Of a DNA stretch of 64,000 bases, positions 9,237 to 17,062 are shown piece by piece. The position numbers and the translations under genes are program-made. Within the stretch, counting starts at the first letter, position 1; every line of letters begins with the position of its first letter. Location of the stretch: the NCBI GenBank assembly GCA_965220505.1, contig CBDCQE010000001.1, positions 1,674,001 through 1,738,000 on the forward strand, read 5' to 3'. Source of the DNA: Bin87 sp965220505 (GTDB taxonomy: Bacteria; Chloroflexota; Dehalococcoidia; Lucifugimonadales; UBA3495). The notes beneath the pieces were generated by a model that ran no database searches, was not told the origin of the DNA, and saw only the letters and a program-made list of their open reading frames with translations.

Positions 9237-9331
9237 GGCCAGGCCGATGACCGCCAGCAGTGCCAGCAGGGGCAGGATGAACCGGATTCGCTTATTCGTC
9301 GCCCCCTTGTCTCTTGAGAAGAGGCTAGATC

Positions 9332-9349
9332 GGGGGGGGGGGGGGGGGG
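9332..9349 (-). repeat. 18-base homopolymer tract (C on coding strand) near the start of the surface protein
   Basis: Eighteen consecutive G on the plus strand, read as C by the gene. Upstream ATG at 9369 has GAGGA at good spacing and reads MTRNTFF then prolines; at 18 C it hits TAG at 9327-9325 after 14 codons. At 17 or 20 C the same ATG joins the signal peptide and the large open frame. This is the arrangement of a slipped-strand phase-variation switch; a sequencing or assembly length error at the homopolymer would look the same. Confidence 0.75.
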
Positions 9350-9651
9350 AAGAAAGTATTTCGCGTCATGTTGATGATCCTCATACCGGATGTCGTTGCC
9401 ATTTATGGTTCATCGGTCTGAAAACTCGGCTTTGGGCGCCACCCCAGCGGCGCGCGAAGCGGCGTCGCTCAGCCAGCGGATTGCCGGATCGGGCAATGAC
9501 CGCAGTAACCCAAGGCCGACTATACCACCAAATTCATAATTTATACATAATATAGCGTCCAATTATCGTGGATATCTGTCACAATTCCGTAATTTCGGCA
9601 AAATCGCCCCAGCAGCCCAAAATCAGGCGGGCCGGGGCGGCTGGGAACCGT

Positions 9652-9757
9652 CAGAAGCAGGATTTTCAAGATTTGCGGATTACCAGGATTGGAACCGTTC
9701 TGCGCTGGAACTCTCCCAATCCTGTCCAATCACAAAATCCCTCAAATCCTGCTTCTG
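9652..9757. repeat. MITE-like hairpin element 1
   Basis: Terminal inverted repeats: the outer 14 bases CAGAAGCAGGATTT at 9652-9665 are perfectly complementary to 9744-9757, and the match continues imperfectly inwards to about 42 bases per arm with a CAGGATTGG core. Total about 106 bases, no coding capacity. Resembles the second element at 10622-10730 in size and in the CAGGAT words. Confidence 0.6.
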
Positions 9758-9775
9758 GCGACTCCCCAACGAAAG

Positions 9776-9812
9776 CGGGTACGCATGAGGGCGGAGCCTC
9801 ACGCGTACCCGG
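9776..9812. repeat. short inverted repeat CGGGTACGC
   Basis: CGGGTACGC...TGAGG pairs with CCTCA...GCGTACCCG, giving a stem of about 14 pairs with one mismatch. A copy of one arm, CGGGTACGCGTGAG, recurs at 10751-10764 on the far side of the protease gene pair, so the pair is bracketed by related words. It could also act as a terminator for the minus-strand pair, though there is no T run. Confidence 0.45.
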
Positions 9813-9841
9813 CTGATAATCGCAAGGAGCGCGGCGTTTCG

Positions 9842-10210
9842 TCACGCCATGGCTTGTATCACCACGGTGCCGCCGTCGGCCACCTCAATGTGCAGGCTGT
9901 GGGCTTCAAGGAGAGCCATGCCGACCAGGGGAGTAGTGTCAGCCTCATCGGCTGGAACGAATCTCGGTTGATTGTCCCAGAGTACCGTGACATCGTACAC
10001 GTCAAAAAAGTCTTCGCTACCGTTGGCCAATATCGCCCGGCCACGGCCACGAAGGAGCAATCCCAACTCTTCGACCACTGTGGGCGGCAAGGTCAGGAAC
10101 CCGTTGAAGCCGGTATCCACCACGGCGTCTATCTGCGTCTGCCCCGCCGGGCCACGCAAAGGCAGGCTGATGACTGCTTCGTAGTTGGCGTTCACCAGAC
10201 CCTCGATCAC
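9842..10210 (-). CDS. retropepsin-like aspartyl protease (clan AA)
   Basis: A 122-aa protein from a GTG at 10210. The catalytic triplet lies in VVDTGFNGFLTLP (Asp32), typical of single-domain retroviral-type aspartic proteases that act as dimers. The GTG overlaps the TGA of the upstream gene in GTGA, so the two are translationally coupled, which decides the start. An upstream in-frame start (to 10324) would run over the partner gene and is rejected. Substrate unknown. A second protein of the same fold is at 58606, in unrelated sequence. Confidence 0.8.
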   Translation of the reverse strand: MIEGLVNANYEAVISLPLRGPAGQTQIDAVVDTGFNGFLTLPPTVVEELGLLLRGRGRAILANGSEDFFDVYDVTVLWDNQPRFVPADEADTTPLVGMALLEAHSLHIEVADGGTVVIQAMA

Positions 10211-10494
10211 CCGGCCCTCCGCAGAGAACTGCCGCCGAAATGGTGCAGCCCCCGGTACCCGACCCGCAGCAGCCATACGGCATCGCCGGAGATAGCTGCG
10301 TCCGGACGCTGCGCCCGCAGGCACTCAACTGCGGGGATGATGTCGTCGGCGATGGCGTAATCGCCAGTATCCACATCAATGGCGATTACCTTGCCATGGT
10401 GAGTCGCTTCGACCTGTGGCCGGATGTCCCGCTCGTAGATCTCATCGCCCAGGCGGCCTGTCTCTTCGGCAGACCGGCGGACTGGTACAGTCAT
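10207..10494 (-). CDS. conserved small protein coupled to an aspartyl protease
   Basis: About 95 aa from the ATG at 10494, which has GGAGGTG eight bases upstream. The middle contains GKVIAIDVDTGDYAI and then RAQRPDA and a C-terminal RVGYRGLHHFGG. I recognise this as a small family that commonly precedes retropepsin-like genes in cyanobacteria and Chloroflexi, but no function is known to me. Stop overlaps the start of the protease gene by four bases. The arrangement recalls a toxin-antitoxin or other two-component module, which is inference only. Confidence 0.75.
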   Translation of the reverse strand: MTVPVRRSAEETGRLGDEIYERDIRPQVEATHHGKVIAIDVDTGDYAIADDIIPAVECLRAQRPDAAISGDAVWLLRVGYRGLHHFGGSSLRRAG

Positions 10495-10621
10495 TTTTCT
10501 CACCTCCAGGGTGCGGTTCCACTAACTATATGGCAGTCTGCCGATGGCCGCCACGTGTAACGGCCAGGGTCTCTTCGGGCGCGCGGCAACAGGGGCACCC
10601 ATTTTGGCGGGACCAGGGAAC

Positions 10622-10730
10622 TTGCATGGATGCACAGGATGGACAGGATTGGACTGAATTGATGCGCTGCGCCATACCGGTGCCCATCATCCAACTCATA
10701 CCATCCCGTTTATCCTGTGCATCCATGCAA
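10622..10730. repeat. MITE-like hairpin element 2
   Basis: Perfect 19-base inverted repeats, TTGCATGGATGCACAGGAT at 10622-10640 and its complement at 10712-10730. The arms continue with weaker complementarity to about 48 bases each. Total 109 bases, no coding capacity, located in the intergenic region before the GatC-like gene. Confidence 0.65.
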
Positions 10731-10777
10731 ATTGCTCCCCTGCCGCAAACCGGGTACGCGTGAGCGAAAACGCTTCC

Positions 10778-10806
10778 TTGCCTACGCACGACGCGCTATG
10801 TACACT
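10778..10806 (+). promoter_or_regulatory. putative promoter for the GatC-like/amidase operon
   Basis: TTGCCT (10778-10783), a 17-base spacer and TACACT (10801-10806), 36 bases before the ATG of the GatC-like gene. Spacing is ideal and both boxes are near consensus. Confidence 0.5.
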
Positions 10807-10841
10807 CGCGCCTAACCTCGACCATGCAGGAGGTGTGGCGA

Positions 10842-11042
10842 ATGCCGATTTCCGACGAAACTATGAAGCGAATAATCACCGAATACGGCGGGTTCGAGCT
10901 GTCCGACGCCGAAATAGCGCTGGTCAAACCCGAGCTGGAGAACTACCTGACCGAATTGCAGAACCTGCGCGATCTGGACCTGTCCGACGTGATGTCCGCG
11001 CGCCTGCTGAGGCCATCCGATGGAGGAGAAACCGATGCCTGA
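10842..11042 (+). CDS. GatC-like small subunit
   Basis: A 66-aa protein from ATG 10842, with AGGAGGTG seven bases upstream. Its pattern of an N-terminal ELSDAEIALVKPEL helix, LTELQNLRDLDLSDV and an RLLRPSDGG tail resembles GatC of tRNA-dependent amidotransferases, which docks GatA to GatB. It overlaps the following amidase by eight bases, so the two are made together. No gatB is in the window; whether this pair acts in Gln/Asn-tRNA formation or is a stand-alone amidase with a small partner is open. Confidence 0.65.
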   Translation: MPISDETMKRIITEYGGFELSDAEIALVKPELENYLTELQNLRDLDLSDVMSARLLRPSDGGETDA

Positions 11043-12459
11043 TTCCGACCTGCTCAAGCTGACCATTTCCGAAGTCGCCCCGCTGATCCAGGCCCGGGAG
11101 TTGTCGCCCGTTGAACTCACCGAAGCCGCTCTGGCCGAAGCGGAACGCCGCCAGCCCACGCTGAACTCCTTCATCACCATCATGCGCGAACAGGCTTTGG
11201 CGCAGGCCGAAGAGGCGGAGGAATCCCTGTCCCGCGGCGAGTACTTGGGCCCGCTCCACGGCATCCCCATCGGCATCAAGGACAACATCGCCACCGGCGG
11301 CATCAATACCACCTTGGGCACCAAGGTGCTGCGGGATCACGTCCCCGACGAAGACGCCGAGGTCGTCCGCCGCTGCAAGGAGGCCGGCGCCATCATCATC
11401 GGCAAGGAAAACCTGGAGGAGTTCGCCGCCGGCGCCACCTCCAACAACCCCCACTACGGCGCGGTGCACAACCCCTGGAACGTCGACCACATTCCCGGCG
11501 GTTCCAGCGGAGGCGGGGGCGCCAACGTGGCCGCCGGCGTAACCTTCGCGTCCCTGGGAACCGACCTGGGCGGATCCGTGCGCCTGCCCGGCGCTTTCTG
11601 CGGCGTCGTCGGGCTCAAGCAGACCTTCGGGCGCGTGAGCCAGCGCGGGCTGCTGGTCACCAGCTTCAACGGCGACCACATCGGGCCCATGACCCGCTCC
11701 GTGCGCGACAGCGCCCTGGTCCTGCAGGCCATCGCCGGTTACGACCCCCTTGACCCCAGCACGGTTCCGGTACCGGTTGACGACTACGCCCTGATCATGG
11801 AGCGGGCGATCAGCGGCCTGACCGTAGGCATCCCGTCCAACTATTACTACGATCACCTGGACCCGGAGGTTGCGGAAGCGGTTCGCCGCGCCATCGCCGC
11901 ACTGGAAGAGTTGGGTGTTGAAACCCGTGAGGTCAGCGTGCCCAGCATGCAGTACGCGGGGGCCCTGCGTTTCTCCAGCATGGCCGACAGCGTCGTCACC
12001 CACGAGCCCTACATCACCTCCAACCGCGAGGACTACGGCCCCGACGCTCTCTACCGCACTCTGGCCGGCCAGTTCGTGCTGGGCCGCGACTATTCCAAGG
12101 CGATGAAGGTCCAGCGGATCATCAAGGAGGAGCACGCCCGCGTCCTCCAGGACGTTGACTTCCTGGTGACGCCGACTACGCCGCTGCCGGCGCCGCGCAT
12201 CGACGCCGACACGCTGGAAGCGGAGGGTCGCCGGCAGAAGGTTCGAGGTCCCGGCTCCGGCTACGTTTCGCGCAACACCAGCCCCATGAACGCCACCGGG
12301 TTCCCGGCCATCACCGTGCCCTGCGGCTTCAGCGAGCTCGGCCTGCCCATCGGTCTCCAGTTCATCGGACGACCGTGGGAGGAGGGCAACCTGTTCCGCA
12401 TCGCCAACGCCTACGAGGGCGTCTCCCCCAGCCGGGGCGTCTGGCCCAATCTGGAGTGA
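11035..12459 (+). CDS. amidase-signature family hydrolase (GatA-like)
   Basis: 474 aa from ATG 11035 with GGAGGA upstream. It has the amidase-signature triad: Lys82 in GIPIGIKDN, cis-Ser157 in PGGSSGG and nucleophile Ser181 in GTDLGGSVR, with spacings of 75 and 24 residues as in FAAH. It hydrolyses or transfers amide nitrogen. Sequence around NTTLGTKVLRDH and the GatC-like partner suggest a GatA relative; GGSSGGGG differs from the more usual GGSSGGSA. The overlap with the preceding gene shows one operon, probably continuing into the aldo/keto reductase 41 bases downstream. Confidence 0.88.
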   Translation: MPDSDLLKLTISEVAPLIQARELSPVELTEAALAEAERRQPTLNSFITIMREQALAQAEEAEESLSRGEYLGPLHGIPIGIKDNIATGGINTTLGTKVLRDHVPDEDAEVVRRCKEAGAIIIGKENLEEFAAGATSNNPHYGAVHNPWNVDHIPGGSSGGGGANVAAGVTFASLGTDLGGSVRLPGAFCGVVGLKQTFGRVSQRGLLVTSFNGDHIGPMTRSVRDSALVLQAIAGYDPLDPSTVPVPVDDYALIMERAISGLTVGIPSNYYYDHLDPEVAEAVRRAIAALEELGVETREVSVPSMQYAGALRFSSMADSVVTHEPYITSNREDYGPDALYRTLAGQFVLGRDYSKAMKVQRIIKEEHARVLQDVDFLVTPTTPLPAPRIDADTLEAEGRRQKVRGPGSGYVSRNTSPMNATGFPAITVPCGFSELGLPIGLQFIGRPWEEGNLFRIANAYEGVSPSRGVWPNLE

Positions 12460-12500
12460 TGCAGGTGGTGAACCAACCGGCGTAGCACAGGAGCAATTCC

Positions 12501-13493
12501 ATGGAATACCGACGTTTCGGCCCAACCGACATGACCGTCTCCGCCCTGGGTTTCGGCTGCTGGGAAATGGGCGGCACCTACGGCGACGTCTCCGGCGGCG
12601 AGCTTGCCGCCGCAGTCAACCGCGCAATCGACCTCGGCATAAACTGCTTCGACACGGCGCCGGCCTACGGGAGGGGTGAATCCGAGGTTGTCCTGGGCAA
12701 AGCCCTGGGCGACCGTCGCAAGGACGTCATCGTCGTCACCAAGTGCGGGGTCGGCTACGCTGACCGTCCCAAGGGTCGGGACAGTCGCATGGTGTCGATA
12801 TTCGCCTCCGTGGAGCAGAGCCTCCAGAACCTGGAAACCGACTACCTGGACGTGCTGCTCATCCACTGGCCCGATGTGAACACCCCGTTCGACGAAACGA
12901 TGCACGCGCTGGACAGCCTCGTGGAACAGGGCAAGGTGCGAGCCGTTGGCCTATCGAACTTCACCCTGGAACAGATCAGGGAGTGCGAAAACGTGCGGAG
13001 CGTCGACGTCGTCCAGTATGGGCTCAACATGTTCGACCGGCGGATGGAGCAGGAGATCTTTCCTCACTGCCTCCAGCAAGGCACCGGAGTCATGGTCTAC
13101 GGCCCGCTGGCTTTCGGCTTGTTGACGGGCACGATGTCCGCGGACACCACCTTTGGCAGCAACGACTGGCGCGCCACGGGCGGGCGTCCGGGCTGGAACG
13201 TTGGGGTGTTCGCCGAAGAGCACTTCCAGCGCAACCTGCAGGTGGTGGAGGACCTCAAGCCCATCGCCGAAGGCAGGGGCAAAGGGATGCCACAGCTCGC
13301 CCTGCGGTGGGTCCTGTCCAACCCGGCCGTCAGCGTGGCGCTGGTTGGCACCCGCACGGTCCAGGAAGTGGAGGACAACGTCGCCGGCCTGGAGTGGGCG
13401 CTCTCCGGCGCCGACATGGCGCAGATCGACGACGTGTTCAACCGGTACGGCGTCGACACCCACCCCGATATAGTAATCGACCCGGACGAATAG
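12501..13493 (+). CDS. aldo/keto reductase
   Basis: NAD(P)H-dependent reductase of carbonyl compounds, 330 aa, TIM-barrel. The full catalytic tetrad is present: Asp51 and Tyr56 in FDTAPAYG, Lys81 in VVTKCG and His122 in LLIHWP. C-terminal GTRTVQEVEDN is the cofactor-phosphate binding region. Resembles the YdhF/pyridoxal-type and galactose-dehydrogenase-like bacterial AKRs; substrate unknown. Starts 41 bases after the amidase on the same strand with AGGAGCAATTCC before the ATG. The stop codon is inside a strong hairpin. Confidence 0.92.
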   Translation: MEYRRFGPTDMTVSALGFGCWEMGGTYGDVSGGELAAAVNRAIDLGINCFDTAPAYGRGESEVVLGKALGDRRKDVIVVTKCGVGYADRPKGRDSRMVSIFASVEQSLQNLETDYLDVLLIHWPDVNTPFDETMHALDSLVEQGKVRAVGLSNFTLEQIRECENVRSVDVVQYGLNMFDRRMEQEIFPHCLQQGTGVMVYGPLAFGLLTGTMSADTTFGSNDWRATGGRPGWNVGVFAEEHFQRNLQVVEDLKPIAEGRGKGMPQLALRWVLSNPAVSVALVGTRTVQEVEDNVAGLEWALSGADMAQIDDVFNRYGVDTHPDIVIDPDE

Positions 13494-13504
13494 GTCCGGG
13501 TCGA
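13477..13504 (+). terminator. hairpin terminator overlapping the AKR stop codon
   Basis: Perfect 11-base stem TCGACCCGGAC / GTCCGGGTCGA with loop GAATAG; the TAG stop lies in the loop. Followed by CTTTAT, a weak T run. Lies between convergent genes, so it may serve both. Confidence 0.55.
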
Positions 13505-13532
13505 CTTTATCGCTTGCGCTGCCGGTAAGCGT

Positions 13533-15107
13533 TTAGCCAGCCGCAACCCATTCGGCCACGCGCTCTCCCACCATGATGACGGTGGGATGGATGCCACCGG
13601 AGCGGGGAACCCGCGGCATCACCGACGCGTCCACGACCCACAGGCCGTCCACGCCGCGCACCCGACAATACTGGTCCACCACGGCCATGTCGTCGCCGTC
13701 CGGGCCCATCCGGCAGGTTCCGGAAACGTGACGCGCCGTGCCCACGGTCTGCCGCGCCCACAGGTCCAGGGCGTCGTCGTTGTTCAGGATGTCGTCCGGC
13801 GGATTGATCCGAAAGTCGCACACGTCCTTGAAAGCGTCCGACTCCAACATTCGCGCGCCGAAGCGAATGCCTTCCCGGATCCGCCGGGCGTCGTTGGGAT
13901 GGCTCAGGTACTGGTAGTTGAACTCCGGCTGAACGTCGGGGTCCGGGGACTGCAACTTGACGAAGCCCGATCCGTCGGGCAGCCCCAGCGTGCATGAGAT
14001 TCGCGCTGCCCGTTCCGGCGGAACGTCCCCCGTGTTGTACCGGGTCCGCACGCCGGCGACTTTCTCTTCCCGCTCGTCCACCACCGTGCTGACCCGCAAC
14101 ACCATGTCGTTGGTGTAGCCCGACCCTTCAGAGGAGTAATGCAGGCCGAAGTGCGGCGCATCCAGATCGCCGGTCAACGTCTTGCCGTCCTTGACTTTGT
14201 AGGTGACGTGTACGCTCAGGTGGTTCCACAGTCCCTGGCCCACCCCGGGGCTATCGTGGATCACGGGTATCCCGAATTGCTGCAAATGGTCCCGAGGACC
14301 GACGCCCGACAGCAGCAGCAACTGCGGCGAGCGGATCGCCCCGCTGCTCAGCACGACACGGTCGGCCTCTACGGTGAATATCTCGCCGCCGCTCGCGGCT
14401 TCCACGCCCACGGCCCGGTTGCCCTCGAACAGGACCCGGCGCACGTACACGTTGCCCCGCACCGTCAGGTTCAGCCGATGCCGCATGGGATTCAGATGCG
14501 TCATGGCCGCGCTCATGCGGATGCCGCCCAGGTTGTTGGTCGGCGACACGCCCACGCCGGTGGGGTTGGGTCCGTTGGTGTCCTCCACGGCCGGGTAACC
14601 TTCGGCCAGGCAGGCATCGTGGAACGCCTGCTGGATGTCAGCCCACGTGCCGGTGCGGCGACGGCGCACGGGCATCGGGCCGTCCGAGCCGTGGTAGTCG
14701 TCCTGGATGTCCATGTCGTTTTCCATCTTGCGATAGAAGGGCAGGACCTTATCGTAGGACCACTCGTCGTTGCCCCGGGCGGCCCAGTCGTCGAAGTCCT
14801 CGGGGAACCCGCGCTGCATCGCCTGGCCATTGATGGACGACCCGCCGCCGATCACCTTGCCCTGGGCGACGTGGATCTCGCCCTGTTCCGGAGTGACGGT
14901 GCCCCGCAGCGCCCAGTTGTGGATGGAATCCTGGGCCTCGGCGTACCTGGTGCCGCCGAACTTGACATCGTCCGGCAGGGTGGCCACGTCCGGATAGTCG
15001 TTGCCGGCCTCAAGCAGCAGCACCGAGGTGTTCGCGTCCTCTGCCAGCCGGCTCGCCAGAGTGGAGCCGGCCGCACCGCCCCCAACCACGATAACGTCGT
15101 ACTTCAT
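13533..15107 (-). CDS. GMC family FAD-dependent oxidoreductase (copy 1)
   Basis: Choline-dehydrogenase-like flavoprotein that oxidises alcohol groups. 524 aa. N-terminal ADP-binding motif VVGGGAAGSTLASRLAED with LLLEAG, then GKVIGGGSSINGQ (GMC signature 1), SSGAIRSPQLLLLSG (signature 2), and the C-terminal active site with His in RHVSGTCRMGP and second His in GGIHPTVIMVGE. ATG at 15107 has AGGAGG upstream. Substrate unknown; one of three GMC genes in the window, about as different from each other as usual paralogues. Confidence 0.94.
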   Translation of the reverse strand: MKYDVIVVGGGAAGSTLASRLAEDANTSVLLLEAGNDYPDVATLPDDVKFGGTRYAEAQDSIHNWALRGTVTPEQGEIHVAQGKVIGGGSSINGQAMQRGFPEDFDDWAARGNDEWSYDKVLPFYRKMENDMDIQDDYHGSDGPMPVRRRRTGTWADIQQAFHDACLAEGYPAVEDTNGPNPTGVGVSPTNNLGGIRMSAAMTHLNPMRHRLNLTVRGNVYVRRVLFEGNRAVGVEAASGGEIFTVEADRVVLSSGAIRSPQLLLLSGVGPRDHLQQFGIPVIHDSPGVGQGLWNHLSVHVTYKVKDGKTLTGDLDAPHFGLHYSSEGSGYTNDMVLRVSTVVDEREEKVAGVRTRYNTGDVPPERAARISCTLGLPDGSGFVKLQSPDPDVQPEFNYQYLSHPNDARRIREGIRFGARMLESDAFKDVCDFRINPPDDILNNDDALDLWARQTVGTARHVSGTCRMGPDGDDMAVVDQYCRVRGVDGLWVVDASVMPRVPRSGGIHPTVIMVGERVAEWVAAG

Positions 15108-15160
15108 AAATCCTCCTGGAGATGTTATTTCCCCACGTTGAATCCATAGTTTAGACTGGG

Positions 15161-15166
15161 ATTATA
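15161..15166 (-). promoter_or_regulatory. -10 box for GMC copy 1
   Basis: A perfect TATAAT on the minus strand, 54 bases before the GMC ATG. No good -35 at 16-18 bases is visible. The plus strand of the same region (TTGAAT at 15138, ATTATA at 15161, 17 apart) might serve the divergent ATPase gene. Confidence 0.4.
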
Positions 15167-15223
15167 TCGGAAAACCGCCGCGCCAATTGCAGCCGTCATC
15201 CCACAGACATCGGGGGAGCCATC

Positions 15224-16309
15224 ATGCCAGAACCCACACCGGACCAAACCCTCCATCTCCCCAGCCTGGTCATCAAGAACTTCCGCGGCATCGACGAGCT
15301 GACCATCCCCCGCCTAGGCCGCGTAACGCTGCTGACGGGCAAGAACGGCGTGGGCAAGACGACGGTGCTGGACGCTGTGCGGGTGTGGGCCGACCGTGGT
15401 GTGAACGGTGTTTTTGACGCAGTGCTGCGCGAGCGTGGCGACGCATTCACTGGGATTGAGGAAGGCCATCCAAAAGTGTTCCCTGACCGATTGGCTCTTT
15501 TCACTGCCCGAGATGATGCTGTGGAGGCGATCATTTCGGTTGGGCCAATTGACGACCCTAGTGCTACGCTCCAAATCAAGCATATTCAACCACGGGTGAA
15601 AGACCCCTACGCGCCTGATCCAACCCCGATCAACGATCATCTTGTCGAGCTCGAAAGGCGATTTGGGAAGCATGATCCCATCCCTCCAAGCCCTCCGACA
15701 TTGTCCTTGAGCGTCTCTAAACCTACTGCCCTGATGTGCAATTGCCTGGGTCCCAATGTTCCGACCGATGAAACAGTCGAAAAGTACTGGAACGATGTGG
15801 CCCTAACCGCGCATGATGATCTTGCTGTAGAGGCCTTAAATCTGGTGTCAGACCTTCTGACGGAGCGCGTTGCGATGGTCGATTCACCGATCATAGACCA
15901 TCAGATTCACAAGCGTAGGTTAATGGCGAAAGTTAAGGGCATGGACTATCCGGTACCTGTACGTACCCTTGGCGACGGAGCCATGCGCGCCTTTGCCGTC
16001 GCTTTGTCTCTCGCGAAAAGCAGCGACGGCTTCCTCCTCATCGACGAGGCCGAAAACGGCATCCACCACTCCATCCAGGCAAAGTTCTGGAACATGGTGC
16101 TGCAAACTGCTGAGCGCAACAACGTGCAGGTCATCGCCACCACCCACAGTTGGGACTGCGTCACCGGCTTCGCGCAGGCGGCCAACGAACTGGAGGATGT
16201 CGAGGGTTTGCTGGTTCGCATCGAACGCCCTCCAATCGGTCTGCGGCCAATCACCTATGATGAATCCCGATTGAAAAACATCGCGAAACATGGGATCGAG
16301 GTGCGCTAA
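15224..16309 (+). CDS. AAA/OLD-type ABC-like ATPase, candidate defence protein
   Basis: 361 aa. N-terminal Walker A GKNGVGKTT (residues 39-47) directly after a short KNFRGIDEL strand as in RecF/OLD ATPases, an ABC-like signature RTLGDGAMR, Walker B FLLIDEAENGIH near residue 275 and a switch His in ATTHSWDC. The insert between Walker A and signature is family-specific. The next gene, three bases downstream, encodes a TOPRIM-type protein, so the pair resembles split OLD nucleases and the PARIS (AriA/AriB) defence layout. Local sequence is less GC-rich than its neighbours, consistent with acquisition. Function in phage defence is inference. Confidence 0.85.
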   Translation: MPEPTPDQTLHLPSLVIKNFRGIDELTIPRLGRVTLLTGKNGVGKTTVLDAVRVWADRGVNGVFDAVLRERGDAFTGIEEGHPKVFPDRLALFTARDDAVEAIISVGPIDDPSATLQIKHIQPRVKDPYAPDPTPINDHLVELERRFGKHDPIPPSPPTLSLSVSKPTALMCNCLGPNVPTDETVEKYWNDVALTAHDDLAVEALNLVSDLLTERVAMVDSPIIDHQIHKRRLMAKVKGMDYPVPVRTLGDGAMRAFAVALSLAKSSDGFLLIDEAENGIHHSIQAKFWNMVLQTAERNNVQVIATTHSWDCVTGFAQAANELEDVEGLLVRIERPPIGLRPITYDESRLKNIAKHGIEVR

Positions 16310-16312
16310 TCC

Positions 16313-16957
16313 ATGATTAACCTCAACCCGCGCCCCTATGATCCGCTGTTGCTGGTTGAAGGAGTGGATGATAAGCACGTGATAAGGCATTTGTCGGAGC
16401 GTTGGAACCGTGGGCTGGAGTTCGCTATCAAAGACTACGAGGGAATCGAAAACGTCCTTCCCAACATCCGCGACCATATTGACGAACCCGGCCGTCGCGC
16501 TGTGGGCATCGTAGTAGACGCGGATACCCACGTACTCAGCACCTGGAACCGAGTTGGGGACCGCATCCGTGACGCGGGGCGCACCGTATCACCCATCCCC
16601 ACAGCTCCCGACCCGAACGGTACAATCGTTCCGGAAAACCCAAACACTAACAGCCCCCGCATTGGCGTCTGGATAATGCCGGACAATTCGAACCCAGGCG
16701 AGCTTGAAAACTTTGTTGAGAAGATGATTCCCGCCGCCGATTCAGTGTGGCCACTCTCCCAGCAATATATTGCCGGTATTCCGTCAACGGACAGAAAATT
16801 TGCAGCAGGCAAAACCCTCCGCGCCCAGATCCACGCTTGGCTCGCCACCCGGGAAGATCCGAGGCAAATGGGACTTGCCATTGGCGCTCGCGATCTTGAA
16901 ATCAACGGCCCACTCTGCCAACGTTTCCTCGCCTGGCTCACTCGCCTCTTCAACTGA
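16313..16957 (+). CDS. TOPRIM-fold DUF3226-like protein, partner of the ATPase
   Basis: 214 aa. Motifs fit a TOPRIM domain: LLVEGVDDKHV at the N-terminus (conserved Glu), VGIVVDADTH in the middle (DxD) and GVWIMPDNSNPGELENF after it, the last block being typical of DUF3226. The C-terminal half is helical and includes a KTLRAQIHAWLA stretch. Starts three bases after the ATPase stop, so they are one transcript and probably one complex. TOPRIM plus ATPase suggests a nuclease or effector released upon infection; this is inferred from PARIS and OLD systems, not shown here. Confidence 0.75.
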   Translation: MINLNPRPYDPLLLVEGVDDKHVIRHLSERWNRGLEFAIKDYEGIENVLPNIRDHIDEPGRRAVGIVVDADTHVLSTWNRVGDRIRDAGRTVSPIPTAPDPNGTIVPENPNTNSPRIGVWIMPDNSNPGELENFVEKMIPAADSVWPLSQQYIAGIPSTDRKFAAGKTLRAQIHAWLATREDPRQMGLAIGARDLEINGPLCQRFLAWLTRLFN

Positions 16958-17062
16958 TCTTTCCTCGCCGTCATCGGGTCAGCGGCGGGAGCGCGCGTCC
17001 CGTGTGTTATCATCCCGCCATTCGTGCCTCGCACTCACGCCGGCCCGGCCGGAGGTCCTCCA

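Larger units (their letters stand above)
9385..9841. other. non-coding stretch with AT-rich island and hairpin elements
   Basis: No convincing gene in 457 bases. It contains an AT-rich island at about 9520-9605 (unusual against the GC-rich background), an imperfect hairpin element at 9652-9757 and a short hairpin at 9776-9812. It must also contain the promoter and leader of the large surface protein read on the minus strand, but I could not fix a clear -35/-10 pair. Confidence 0.6.

Noticed and set aside
9385..9520. A CAAAGCC word in the leader of the large surface protein that looks like a c-di-GMP (GEMM) riboswitch
   Set aside because: The required pairing between the first and last strands (GGCAATCC with GGATTGCC) is missing at the right end, and the spacing between conserved words is wrong. 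Only the short word matches.
10924..12525. A 533-residue minus-strand frame over the amidase
   Set aside because: The plus-strand gene has a full amidase triad and an operon context; the minus-strand frame shows low-complexity shadow composition.
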